Shown: positions 16,487-24,995 of the stretch, in pieces
Numbering within the stretch: the stretch's first letter is position 1
Layout of the letters: each line of letters opens with the position of its first letter
Program-made: the position numbers and the translations under genes
NCBI GenBank assembly: GCA_005799745.1
Contig: SYFY01000073.1
Span: forward strand, 1 to 47,216
Length of the DNA: 47,216 nucleotides
DNA from: Gammaproteobacteria bacterium
Lineage (GTDB): Bacteria > Pseudomonadota > Gammaproteobacteria > Pseudomonadales > Azotimanducaceae
Reading direction: 5' to 3'
The notes under the pieces: model-generated
Told to the model about the DNA's origin: nothing
Seen by the model: only the letters and a program-made list of their open reading frames with translations
Databases searched by the model: none

Positions 16487-17992
16487 ATGAACCAAAGAAA
16501 GAACGAAAAAACGAACGTGCGCACTCGGATTGCGCCCTCGCCGACGGGTGATCCCCACGTCGGCACCGCCTATATCGCGCTTTTCAATTGGGCCTTTGCC
16601 ACCCGTCACGGTGGGCAATTCATCCTGCGTCTCGAAGACACCGATGCGGTCCGCTCCACCAAGGCGTCTGAAGAGAAGATCTTCTCGGCGCTTCGTTGGC
16701 TGGGCATTCACTGGGAAGAAGGCCCGGACATCGGCGGCCCCCACGGCACCTATCGGCAGAGCGAACGCCTAACAATCTATCGGCGGTACCTTGACCAGCT
16801 TGTGATGGATGGTCATGCCTTCTGCTGCTTCTGCACGACCGAGCGGTTAGATGCCATGCGGCAAGCGCAGCAAGCCAAGGGTGAGACCACGCGTTACGAC
16901 GGTCATTGCCTCGCTCTCGATGCCGCTGAGGTTCAACGTCGCATCACTTCAGGTGAAAGCCACGTCATTCGTATGCGTGTGCCAAAAGAAGGCGTGTGTG
17001 CGTTTGATGACCTGTTGCGTGGTCGCATTGAGATCCCGTGGATGCAGATCGACATGCAGGTGCTGTTGAAGGCGGATGGCTTTCCGACATACCACCTCGC
17101 TGTGGTGGTCGATGATCACCTCATGGATATCACGCATGTCCTCCGGGGAGAGGAGTGGATCAACTCTGTACCAAAACACCAGTTGCTCTACCGCTACTTC
17201 GGTTGGGAGATGCCAGCCCATGCGCATCTGCCGCTGCTGCGCAACCCGGATCACAGCAAACTTTCGAAGCGCAAGAACCCAACTAGCATCAACTACTACC
17301 GCGATATCGGCATCCTGCCGGAAGCGCTTCTGAACTATCTCGGCATGATGGGTTGGTCCATGCCGGACGAGCGCGAGATCTTTTCCGCGAAGGAGATGGC
17401 TGAACATTTTGACCTGGGGCGCATTTCACTCGGTGGTCCCGTATTCGACCTCGACAAGCTGTCGTGGCTGAACGGGCAATATCTGCGGGCGCTCACGCCT
17501 GAGGCCTTTGGTGATCGTATAGCGAGTTGGATGCTCAATCGCGAGAAACTCAATGCGCTGATTCCGCTCATCCATCAACGCAGTGGTCGGCTGGATGACC
17601 TCGCGCCTCAGCTCGATTACTTGCTTGGTAACCGACGCCTGCCAGATGCGGCGGCATTTAATTCCAACAAAGCACCTGCAGCGCGGATCATTGATCACAC
17701 ATTGCGTTCACTGGAATCGTTGTCTTCGTGGGAGCGGGACGCCATCTTCAATGTGTGTAAGTCTCTCGCTGATCATCTCGGCCTTAAGCTCAAGGATTTT
17801 CTGCAGCCGCTGTTTCTCGCGATCAGCGGTCGAGAGGTGTCGTTGCCGCTCTTCGACTCGATGATCTTCCTCGGCTCCGATGTCACGCGCGTTCGGTTGC
17901 GTGAAGCCCTGGATGTGATCGGTGTCTCGAAAAAAGCCGCGAAGGAACTGGAGAAGAACTACACCGCATTTCTCGCTGCATCACGCGGGTAG
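16487..17992 (+). CDS. gltX: Glutamyl-tRNA synthetase
   Basis: A class I aminoacyl-tRNA synthetase charging tRNA-Glu. The HIGH motif appears as PSPTGDPHVGTAY (18-30) and KMSKS as KLSKR (258-262). The family segments RLEDTDAVRSTKASEEKIF, TRYDGHC, HVLRGEEWINSVPKHQLLY and FDLDKLSWLNGQY are present. Length 501 residues is slightly longer than usual. A CCFC pair near residue 110 resembles part of the zinc site but is not the full E. coli set. It is monocistronic and divergent from the ATPase gene, with about 70 bp between starts. Confidence 0.96.
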   Translation: MNQRKNEKTNVRTRIAPSPTGDPHVGTAYIALFNWAFATRHGGQFILRLEDTDAVRSTKASEEKIFSALRWLGIHWEEGPDIGGPHGTYRQSERLTIYRRYLDQLVMDGHAFCCFCTTERLDAMRQAQQAKGETTRYDGHCLALDAAEVQRRITSGESHVIRMRVPKEGVCAFDDLLRGRIEIPWMQIDMQVLLKADGFPTYHLAVVVDDHLMDITHVLRGEEWINSVPKHQLLYRYFGWEMPAHAHLPLLRNPDHSKLSKRKNPTSINYYRDIGILPEALLNYLGMMGWSMPDEREIFSAKEMAEHFDLGRISLGGPVFDLDKLSWLNGQYLRALTPEAFGDRIASWMLNREKLNALIPLIHQRSGRLDDLAPQLDYLLGNRRLPDAAAFNSNKAPAARIIDHTLRSLESLSSWERDAIFNVCKSLADHLGLKLKDFLQPLFLAISGREVSLPLFDSMIFLGSDVTRVRLREALDVIGVSKKAAKELEKNYTAFLAASRG

Positions 17993-18068
17993 ATTGATGG
18001 CCTCACTCGCCGGGGAACGGTGAGTAGAAGTCGTCGAACATCCGGAAGAGCGGGAGTGCTGGAAAAAA

Positions 18069-18200
18069 GTGGGCGAAGAACTCTGGACGGTGGTGGCAGT
18101 CGCAGTGGCGGGTGCGCTGGCGATGACGCGAGGACGCGCATCCATGCGGGCGCGAAAGAAACTACTGACGCCTACCCTCGACAAACCCACGGTTCATTGA
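18069..18200 (+). CDS. Possible small single-pass membrane protein
   Basis: A GTG-started frame of 43 residues: GEELWTVVAVAVAGALAM, then a basic tail MTRGRASMRARKKLLTPTL. One hydrophobic segment followed by an Arg/Lys-rich end is typical of tiny inner-membrane proteins. GGGAG lies about 20 bp upstream, which is poor for an RBS. It sits in the 230-bp gap between gltX and the acetyltransferase gene. It could equally be chance coding. Confidence 0.25.
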   Translation: MGEELWTVVAVAVAGALAMTRGRASMRARKKLLTPTLDKPTVH

Positions 18201-18222
18201 GCTCGGCCGGTATCCTGGCAGG

Positions 18223-18822
18223 TTATTCGGCGAACGCTTCAGCCAAACCGTACTGTTCCATCCGCGCTTGAAAGTCCGCCACATTGTGTGACAGCACAAT
18301 GATGTCGTTGGTTTCACCTTCATGATCCTTCACCTGATCACGCAGTAACGCTTCGGCGACGAACCCCAAATCTTGAAACACCGCAATGGCACCTTTCTGA
18401 TCGATGGTCATCTGCGCGGAGAGCTTTTCAAGTCCACGCGAGATTGCCAACAAAAAACTCTCCTGAATGAGCGTGCGACCGATACCGGCGTCCCGCACAT
18501 CTGGCGCAATCAGTACACGAAGTTCACCAACATGAGGGGACCACGAGCGGGGCTCTGAAACGATCGCTGAAAATCCCACCATTCGATTCTGGTGCATGAC
18601 AACGAGGCTTGTGATGGAACCCTTGTCGAGTTGATTCATCCATGCAGCCAGTACCTTAGGCACAGTGATGTTGCGCGGCAAAAACAAGAGGTCATGTTCA
18701 GGCAGCGTGCGTGCAAAGGCGAGGGCATCACCCGCATCACTCGCTTGCATCAGACGGATGACAAACTGACCCCGTTCACCATCGACGGTCTTCGGATACC
18801 GGTGCGAAAGGTCTTCGCTCAT
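18223..18822 (-). CDS. GNAT-family acetyltransferase
   Basis: A 199-residue GNAT protein with the acetyl-CoA motif A as ELRVLIAPDVRDAGIGRTLIQ (a variant of R/QxxGxG/A), followed by FQDLGFVAEALLRD. Its ATG overlaps the phaC stop by 4 bp (ATGA), so it is translationally coupled to the PHA synthase and is the third gene of a phaE-phaC-GNAT operon. Whether it modifies the synthase, a phasin or a small molecule cannot be told. Confidence 0.82.
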   Translation of the reverse strand: MSEDLSHRYPKTVDGERGQFVIRLMQASDAGDALAFARTLPEHDLLFLPRNITVPKVLAAWMNQLDKGSITSLVVMHQNRMVGFSAIVSEPRSWSPHVGELRVLIAPDVRDAGIGRTLIQESFLLAISRGLEKLSAQMTIDQKGAIAVFQDLGFVAEALLRDQVKDHEGETNDIIVLSHNVADFQARMEQYGLAEAFAE

Positions 18823-19889
18823 ACACTCCGCTCGGCGAGCCAGCTTTCAACCACGGGCCACATGCGTCGCACCGCATTGGGGCCGGCGATCGTGCTGACG
18901 TGGCCACCTTTGACCATCACTTCTTTTTTGTCCGTTGAGCTGATCTTTTCCATCAGGGGTTTCACTGTCGCCTGCGGCGCGAGGTGATCGTGTTCGGCAT
19001 AGATGCTGAGTACCGGAATACGAATGTTGGACAGCGGTGCAGCCTTGCCGCCGACCACCAGTGTCCCGTTGACCAGATTGTTTTCCCAGAGCAGCTCTTT
19101 GGTTATCTGCCGAACGTATTCACCAGCAAGCGGCAAGGTTTCGTTGCTCCAGCGTTCAAAGGCACGGAAAGATTTCACGAACTCATCGTTCCACATCTGC
19201 TCCCAGATACGCAGTTGTCCGGCGACCCGCTGCGCAGGGCGCTGCATCTCAAAACTCTGGATCACGAAATCTGCGGGTACGATGCCTACAGAGTCCACCA
19301 ACCTATCGACATCAAAGTAACGCGGATCTTGCCAGGTGCGGATGAGGCCCATGCCTTCCCAGTCGATCGGGGTTGTCAGGCAAACAAGATTCTTCAGCGG
19401 CCCGTCGGGATTGGAGGCGGCATAGATCGCGGAAAGCACGCCACCCATGCAATACCCAATGATCGACGCATCGCCTTCGCCGGTGATTCGCGCGATGGTT
19501 CGCAGGCAGGATGGAATGAAATCCTGCGTGTAACTTGCGAGATCAAGGTTGCGTTCGTGCAGCTGTGGGGCTTCCCAGTCGAGCACAAATACGTCGAAAC
19601 CTTTTTTCAGCAGAAATTCGACGAGGCTCTGTCCCGGCGCGAGGTCGAAGATATAAGCCTTGTTGGTGGTGGCCATCACCAACAACACCAGCACGCGATA
19701 AACCTCAGGTGACTGGGGCTGATAGTGATAGAGTCGTAGGGTGCCACGCTGGATCACTGTATTTTTGGGTGTGAGACCTACGGCTGCAGCAGGCGCTCGA
19801 ATGTAGTCGAGCCCTTTGATGGAGCGGGAAATGGTGCGCTCCATCATCTTGTTCACTTGAGCGGCGATGGAAGCATCGAAGTCAGCCAT
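18819..19889 (-). CDS. phaC: Class III poly(hydroxyalkanoate) synthase subunit PhaC
   Basis: Polymerises 3-hydroxyacyl-CoA into PHA granules. With the ATG at 19889 the product is 356 residues, the size of class III PhaC (about 355), far below the roughly 560-600 of classes I and II. The lipase-like box is GYCMGG with nucleophile Cys147. The catalytic acid is Asp301 (AEHDHLAP) and the base is His330 (KGGHVS), positions very close to those of Allochromatium PhaC. It starts 4 bp after the phaE stop. The longer frame upstream overlaps phaE and is not used. Confidence 0.94.
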   Translation of the reverse strand: MADFDASIAAQVNKMMERTISRSIKGLDYIRAPAAAVGLTPKNTVIQRGTLRLYHYQPQSPEVYRVLVLLVMATTNKAYIFDLAPGQSLVEFLLKKGFDVFVLDWEAPQLHERNLDLASYTQDFIPSCLRTIARITGEGDASIIGYCMGGVLSAIYAASNPDGPLKNLVCLTTPIDWEGMGLIRTWQDPRYFDVDRLVDSVGIVPADFVIQSFEMQRPAQRVAGQLRIWEQMWNDEFVKSFRAFERWSNETLPLAGEYVRQITKELLWENNLVNGTLVVGGKAAPLSNIRIPVLSIYAEHDHLAPQATVKPLMEKISSTDKKEVMVKGGHVSTIAGPNAVRRMWPVVESWLAERSV

Positions 19890-19893
19890 GGGG

Positions 19894-20265
19894 TTAAACG
19901 CCTCCGGTGGATGTGGATGGTTTTTTGGTGCGAGGTGGTCCCGGGCGGTCTCTTGCAGGTGTTGCGTTCGATAACACCTGGGCGAGCAAGTCTTCGATTC
20001 GCGCCAAGCGTCGATCCAGACCATGCACCGTTTCAGCGAGGTTCACCACATCTTCGCGGCTCGGCATGTTTGCGCCTTCGAGTTGTTTGGCCATAAAGTC
20101 CTGGAACATCTTGCGCATCACCATCTGCGTGTCCTGCACCTGGTTCATGCCGCGGGTGAAGGTTTCGGTACCCATGAACTGGTTGGCGAACTTGTCGAAG
20201 TTACGTTCCCAGTCCGTAACCATCTCGCGAAAGGACTCATCGGGTGTTTTGGGTTTGTCGGCCAT
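19894..20265 (-). CDS. phaE: Very short PhaE-like subunit of class III PHA synthase
   Basis: A 123-residue, mostly helical protein starting MADKPKTPDESFREMVTDWE. It has a heptad-rich C-terminal half (LEGANMPSREDVVNLAETVHGLDRRLARIEDLL) that matches the end of PhaE proteins, where a coiled helix contacts PhaC. Textbook PhaE is around 350 residues, so this is a minimal version. GAGGTGG about 6 bp upstream supports the ATG at 20265. It is followed by phaC after 4 bp. Without the phaC neighbour it might be called a phasin-like protein. Confidence 0.75.
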   Translation of the reverse strand: MADKPKTPDESFREMVTDWERNFDKFANQFMGTETFTRGMNQVQDTQMVMRKMFQDFMAKQLEGANMPSREDVVNLAETVHGLDRRLARIEDLLAQVLSNATPARDRPGPPRTKKPSTSTGGV

Positions 20266-20401
20266 GGCAGACCACCTCGGCTGGGTGAAAATGGGCTTCA
20301 CTTTAGCGCTTTGCCAGGTCGCGCTGGCAGGTGTCCTGTCTTCCCCGCGCCGATGACGTCCCATAGACTCAATTCTCGTGCCCTTTTTTGGAAGATGTTC
20401 C

Positions 20402-21331
20402 ATGGTCAAGTTCAGGTCACCCCATATCCTGCCGGCGGCGCCTGCGGTCGTCCGTCGCTCCGTGCTGCAGCACTATTCAATAGAGCAATGCACACCGGCC
20501 ATTGGCGCGGAAATTACCCATATTGATCTGGCGAAGGTAGCCGATGATCCCGATCTGGTCGCCGAACTTCGGTCACTCTGGCTGAAACACCGCGTGCTCT
20601 TTTTCCGGGAACAACACATCACCGCGCAGGAACAGCAGCGGTTTGCTGAAGCCTTTGGTGAATTGGAAAAACACCCGACGGCGCCCATGCATCCAGATGC
20701 GCCATTGCTGTTGCCGCTCTATCGCAACCTCGATCCCGAAAAGCCGAATATGGTGGAGAAGTCTTCCCGGGAGAACATCTGGCATTCAGATCTGACGTTC
20801 AAGGCAGTCGGTCCACGTGGTGCCATCCTTCGTTGTGAGGAATGCCCGGAAACCGGCGGCGACACATTGTGGGCGAATATGGTGTTGGCTTATGAGATGT
20901 TGCCGGATCGTGTTAAGTCTCGGATCGACGAGCTTTATGCGCGGCACAGTTTTGAACACGTTTTTGCTGCCCAACTGAAACGGGAACGCCGACTGGAGTT
21001 GGCCTTGGAACAGCCGTCCACCGATCACCCAGTGGTGCGAATTCATCCCGAGACGGGCGAGAAACTGCTCTTCGTGAATCAGGCATTCACGACGCACTTT
21101 TCCAACTTCTACAACTTCGACGACGTTCGTTTTGGTCAGGACTTCGCCATGGAAGCCAATACGCTCATGAACTATTTGTTGTCGCAAGCAGTGATTCCTG
21201 AATATCAGGTGCGGCTCAAGTGGCAGCCTGGGACGGTTGCGATGTGGGATAACTTGTTGACACAGCACTACGCGGTCGCCGATTACGGAACGGCACCCCG
21301 CAAGATGCTGCGAGCAACACTGGCGGGATGA
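20402..21331 (+). CDS. TauD/TfdA-family Fe(II)/2-oxoglutarate dioxygenase
   Basis: A 309-residue oxygenase. The iron facial triad is visible as His128 and Asp130 (WHSDLTF) and His289 (LTQHYAVADY), with Arg300 as the likely 2-oxoglutarate anchor. Family blocks are HRVLFFREQHITAQEQQRFAEAFGEL, GGDTLWANMVLAYEMLP and PVVRIHPETGEKLLFVN. Members hydroxylate taurine, alkyl sulfates, 2,4-D and similar. It is divergent from phaE and begins a run with a GFA protein and an SDR on the same strand. The chosen ATG has GGAAG about 8 bp upstream. Confidence 0.9.
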   Translation: MVKFRSPHILPAAPAVVRRSVLQHYSIEQCTPAIGAEITHIDLAKVADDPDLVAELRSLWLKHRVLFFREQHITAQEQQRFAEAFGELEKHPTAPMHPDAPLLLPLYRNLDPEKPNMVEKSSRENIWHSDLTFKAVGPRGAILRCEECPETGGDTLWANMVLAYEMLPDRVKSRIDELYARHSFEHVFAAQLKRERRLELALEQPSTDHPVVRIHPETGEKLLFVNQAFTTHFSNFYNFDDVRFGQDFAMEANTLMNYLLSQAVIPEYQVRLKWQPGTVAMWDNLLTQHYAVADYGTAPRKMLRATLAG

Positions 21332-21353
21332 ACGACAACCAAGAGATATCGCC

Positions 21354-21785
21354 ATGAAAATAGATGGCAGTTGTCTATGTGGCGCTTACGCCTATGAAGC
21401 CGAGATTGACCCCGCCAAAGTGGTGGTGTGCCATTGCACCGACTGCCAGATCAGTTCTGCCTCCGCCTTCCGCTTCGGTGTGCTGGTTCGAAAAGATCGC
21501 TACGTCGAACTGCGTGGCACACTCAAGACCTTCGTGAAGATCGCCGAAAGTGGGGCACCCCGCGCGTTGACCTTTTGTCCGGAGTGCGGCACGTCCATTT
21601 ATGGGTGTGAACCGGAAGGCCCCACGGTGTATTCGCTGCGCCTCGGGACAGCACGGCAACGGGCTGAGCTCGTTCCTCAAGTTCAGGTGTGGCGGCGGTC
21701 AGCCTTACCGTGGATCAGCTGTGTCGATGAACTGCGTGCCCATGACAGCCAGCCTGATAAGCTGCGACCTCGATCAGACTTCTAG
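21354..21785 (+). CDS. GFA (CENP-V/Gfa) family zinc protein
   Basis: A 143-residue zinc-fold protein of the glutathione-dependent formaldehyde-activating family. The cysteine pattern is complete: Cys7/Cys9 (SCLCG), Cys26/Cys28/Cys31 (CHCTDC) and Cys75/Cys78 (CPECG). Most members have no proven formaldehyde activity, so only the fold is assigned. It starts 22 bp after the dioxygenase stop and is probably in the same transcript. Confidence 0.9.
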   Translation: MKIDGSCLCGAYAYEAEIDPAKVVVCHCTDCQISSASAFRFGVLVRKDRYVELRGTLKTFVKIAESGAPRALTFCPECGTSIYGCEPEGPTVYSLRLGTARQRAELVPQVQVWRRSALPWISCVDELRAHDSQPDKLRPRSDF

Positions 21786-21811
21786 TCCCGACTATCCAAC
21801 CGGAGCCCATC

Positions 21812-22684
21812 ATGAATCCAGTCAGCGTTGTTACCGGTGCAAACTCCGGCATTGGACGTGCAACGGCCATCGCACTCGCAAAGCAGGGTCACCGGGTTTT
21901 CGGAACCGTCAGGGGCTTGGACAAGGCGGCCAAACTCAACGCGATGGCATCACAGGCGGATGTGCATATCGACCTCGTGGAGATGGATGTCGCCGATGAT
22001 GACTCCGTGCGTGATGGCTTCAAGCAGATCCAGAGTGCGGCGGGTCGCGTGGACCATCTTGTCAACAATGCCGGCATTGGTGGGAACGCGGTGACGGAGG
22101 ATTGTTCGATCGCGTTGTACGAAGAGTGCATGAACGTCAACTTCTACGGCGCGGTGCGGTGTATTCAAGCCGTACTGCCGCAAATGCGCGAACGACGCAG
22201 CGGCACCATCGTGAACGTGTCCTCTGTGGTAGGCCGTGTTGCTGCGATCGCGCAACAACCCTATGTCACTTCCAAGTGGGCACTCGAAGGCATGAGTGAA
22301 GGGCTCGCGCAAGAAGTAGCGCCCTTTGGAATTCGTGTGGCCATCATTGAGCCGGGTGTGACGAAATCAGCGATCTTTGCAAAGAATACGGGGCACCCTG
22401 AAGGTTCTGGTGCTTACGCCGCGGCCTATCGACGCATGTTTCAGTTCTATGCCAAGGGCATCAGTGAAGCGACAGACCCGATGGAAGTCGGTGAGTTGAT
22501 TCATGAAGCCATCACCACGAATCAACCGAAGTTGCGATATGCCGTGAGTTGGGCCGGTCCGGGCATGATCGCCGGGCGTATGGCAATGGGAGACAAAGCG
22601 TGGGCTGCACTCGGTAACCATGAAGCGGACGCCGACTACTACGCAGCGTTTGAGCGTTACTTCAGCGTCAACATTGCACCCTGA
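21812..22684 (+). CDS. Short-chain dehydrogenase/reductase
   Basis: A 290-residue SDR. It has TGANSGIG (8-15), NNAG (85-88), Ser137/138 and Tyr151-xxx-Lys155 (YVTSK). Arg34 after GTVRG suggests NADPH preference. The pattern (PYVTSKWALEGMSEGLAQEVAPFGIRV) is that of the 17-beta-hydroxysteroid-type or retinol-type SDRs, but the substrate is not predictable. It follows the GFA gene by 26 bp and is the third gene of the dioxygenase operon. A dioxygenase pseudogene lies immediately downstream. Confidence 0.9.
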   Translation: MNPVSVVTGANSGIGRATAIALAKQGHRVFGTVRGLDKAAKLNAMASQADVHIDLVEMDVADDDSVRDGFKQIQSAAGRVDHLVNNAGIGGNAVTEDCSIALYEECMNVNFYGAVRCIQAVLPQMRERRSGTIVNVSSVVGRVAAIAQQPYVTSKWALEGMSEGLAQEVAPFGIRVAIIEPGVTKSAIFAKNTGHPEGSGAYAAAYRRMFQFYAKGISEATDPMEVGELIHEAITTNQPKLRYAVSWAGPGMIAGRMAMGDKAWAALGNHEADADYYAAFERYFSVNIAP

Positions 22685-22693
22685 TGCTTGGTC

Positions 22694-22964
22694 ATGATGA
22701 TTCCGCAATTTTCGGCGCAGCAGAACATAGACGACGTTGCGGCCGCTTTGGATGTAGCGGGCTGCGTTGTAGTCACGGGCGTGTTCGATCCAGCGCTCCG
22801 GGAAGCGATGCGCACGGAACTTATGCCACATATGGTCAAGGCAAGGTCGAAAACGATGAACCCACGCAGTTCTATCCGGGGCTGACACGTCGAACGAGCG
22901 CTTGGCGCGGTCGAAGAGGGGCATTGTTTGGGTTGCGCAAGCTGTCGAGAAACAGGGCCCATGA
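22694..22964 (+). pseudogene. Remnant of a phytanoyl-CoA dioxygenase-family gene
   Basis: Pieces of one protein lie in shifted frames. The first reads MIPQFSAQQNIDDVAAALDV, then AGCVVVTGVFDPALREAMRTE, the usual N terminus of PhyH-like dioxygenases. The second frame has VENDEPTQFYPGLTRRTS, a block I associate with the same family. The third has RLARSKRG and stops at 22962-22964. The iron-binding half is absent before the next SDR starts at 23110. The frame shifts near 22850 and 22890 plus the missing 3' two-thirds mark it as dead. The intact-looking long frame through the region is only the upstream extension of the SDR. Confidence 0.65.
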
Positions 22965-23109
22965 TACGTTGGCCGGGTCCCTATGTAGTCGGCCAGGTGG
23001 GAACTCGAACACATCGCCAAGGTTACCCAAACCACAGAAGCAGAGGCAGGCACCAGATTGGCGGTTAATATCTTCAGTTCGTACCCATGTTTACAACTTT
23101 GGAGAGTCC

Positions 23110-23886
23110 ATGAACCTCACAGGCAAACGCATCATCGTCACCGGATCTGCGAGAGGTATGGGGGCGGCTACCGTGCGTGCCTATGTTAAAGCGGGCGCGC
23201 AGGTTATTGGCATGGATGTCGAAGATGTTGCCGGTATCAAAGTCGCAGTAGACGCATCCGAAGTGGGACCGGGCACGGCGAGTTATGTTCACGTAGACAT
23301 CACGTCACGCTCCAGCGTTGAAGTTGCGTTTGCAGAGGCTACGAAAATACTCGGAGGGCTTGATGCGCTCGCCCATCCCGCAGCGATTCAACGCTCATCC
23401 GATGCGGGTGATGTCAGCGTTGAAGATTGGGACTTGATGTTTGCGATCAACGTGCGTGGAACGATGTTGACCAACCAGGTGGCGTATCACGCCATCAAAG
23501 CTACGGGTGGTGGGTCAATCATCAACTTCGGTTCGATCTCAGGGCAACGTCCTGAACCTGGTGCGGCGGCGTATTCCGCATCCAAGGGCGCAGTGCATTC
23601 GTGGACACGAACGGCTGCGGGAACCTGGGGCAAGGACAACATTCGTGTGAACGCGATACTGCCGGCCATGGCGACGCCGATGTATCTCGAAGCGCGTGCA
23701 CGATCCACGCCGGAACAGAACACCATCAGTCATTGGCGCAATCAGGTACCCATTGCACTCGGTGGCGTTTATGGGGATCCGGATCGAGACCTCGGGCCAG
23801 TGATGGTTTTTCTGGCATCCGATGCGTCACGCTTCATCACTGGGCAGTTGATTCCGGTGGACGGTGGGCAGACTAACGTGCGTTGA
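23110..23886 (+). CDS. Short-chain dehydrogenase with variant NNAG motif
   Basis: A 258-residue SDR starting at the ATG behind GGAGAG. TGSARGMG (11-18) binds cofactor and Asp36 suggests NAD. The catalytic residues are Ser142, Tyr155 and Lys159 (YSASK). The usual NNAG after strand 4 is replaced by HPAA (89-92), an uncommon change. The C terminus ITGQLIPVDGGQTNVR is standard. It converges with the LLM pseudogene. The frame continues upstream through the PhyH remnant, but that part is not SDR. Confidence 0.9.
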   Translation: MNLTGKRIIVTGSARGMGAATVRAYVKAGAQVIGMDVEDVAGIKVAVDASEVGPGTASYVHVDITSRSSVEVAFAEATKILGGLDALAHPAAIQRSSDAGDVSVEDWDLMFAINVRGTMLTNQVAYHAIKATGGGSIINFGSISGQRPEPGAAAYSASKGAVHSWTRTAAGTWGKDNIRVNAILPAMATPMYLEARARSTPEQNTISHWRNQVPIALGGVYGDPDRDLGPVMVFLASDASRFITGQLIPVDGGQTNVR

Positions 23887-23897
23887 TTTGTTGAGCG

Positions 23898-24950
23898 TCA
23901 GATTTTCTTGATGAGGTTACGCAAATGATCACAGTGTTTGACGCGTTCCGCCGTGGTCGTGCCGAGGAAACTCGCATTGAGGCAGGTCACACCGGCTGCT
24001 TTGTACGCTTGTAGCCGATCACGCACGAATCCTTCCGGACCCACGAGTGTGGTGGAGTCGAGAAACCGATCCGCCACGGCCGCTTCCGCTTCGGATTTGC
24101 GGCCTGAGAGATACAGGTTCTGGATCGTTTCGGCTTCTTTTTCAAAACCGTATTTGCGAAACATCTGGTTGTAGAAATTCTTGTCGCGAGCGCCCATACC
24201 ACCGACGTACAGCGCGATGTTGGGCCTGGCCATGTCACGCAAGGATTCGAGTCCTGTGCCAATGGCGTCAGAGCCACCTGCGTAGATCTCCAAGGGCGGC
24301 AGCGATGGATCACGCGCCTTCGTCCCTCGACGGAGCGCATCACCCCAGATGGCATCCGCACCTTCGGCCATAAAAAACGCAGGCAGCCACGCTTCAGCGA
24401 TTTGTGCGGTCATCTCCACACTCTTCTCGCCTAATGTCGCGAGTGCGATGGGGATGTTCTCTCGTTGGGGATGATTGATGAGTTTGAGCGGTTTGCCGAG
24501 CCCAGTGCCTTGATCACCGGGCAGTGGAATCTGGTACTTCGCACCGTTGTGCGTGAGCTTGTCCTCCCGTTTCTAGACCTTTCGACAGATCTCGACGACT
24601 TCGCGGGTTCGAACCACGGGTGTGTCGTAAGGCAAACTGTGAAACCCTTTGATGACCTGCGGACCCGAAGCACCTAGGCCCAACATAAAGCGCCCGTTAG
24701 AGAGTGCATCGAGTCCGGCTGCAGTCATCGCCAGGAGCGCAGGTGTCCGGCTGTAGATATTCATGATGCCGGAGGCGATGGTGATTCGCTCTGTGCTCGC
24801 CGCGAGATAACCCATGGCGCTCACCGAGTCGAAGGAGTACGACTCCGCAACCCAGACCGTATCCACACCGGCCTTTTCGAGCTCGCGGATTTCCTGAATC
24901 TGGCCGCCGATGTGGCCGCGTGAGTAGTGGGCGCTGATGGCGATTTTCAT
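23898..24950 (-). pseudogene. Luciferase-like (LLM) flavin oxidoreductase with internal amber codon
   Basis: Two open segments in the same frame (24950-24573 and 24572-23898) make one 350-codon LLM protein, the normal size of F420- or FMN-dependent members. The N-terminal part has MKIAISAHYSRGHIGGQ, GVDTVWVAESYSFDS and SNGRFMLGLGASGPQVIKG. After the stop come KREDKLTHNGAKYQIPLPGD and IPIALATLGEKSVEMTAQIAEAWLPAF. The interruption is one TAG at 24573-24575, where relatives usually have Trp (RKVWKRED), so a single TGG-to-TAG change explains it. No frameshift is involved. The rest is undegraded, so the mutation is recent, tolerated by suppression, or an error. Confidence 0.8.
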
Positions 24951-24995
24951 GGTCGTTCCTCCGGAGTATTTAAACGAAGCACAATGAGTGAAGTG

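Noticed and set aside
17993-18222. tRNA gene after gltX
   Set aside because: No cloverleaf with a TTC-loop or CCA-like end could be folded by eye in this 230-bp gap.
19889-20024. Longer PhaC starting at 20024
   Set aside because: The extension overlaps phaE in another frame and makes PhaC longer than its class III relatives; the ATG at 19889 gives the expected length.
24573-24575. Pyrrolysine or selenocysteine coding at the TAG in the LLM gene
   Set aside because: Selenocysteine uses TGA; no pyrrolysine system is expected in this class of bacteria, and the position is Trp in related proteins.
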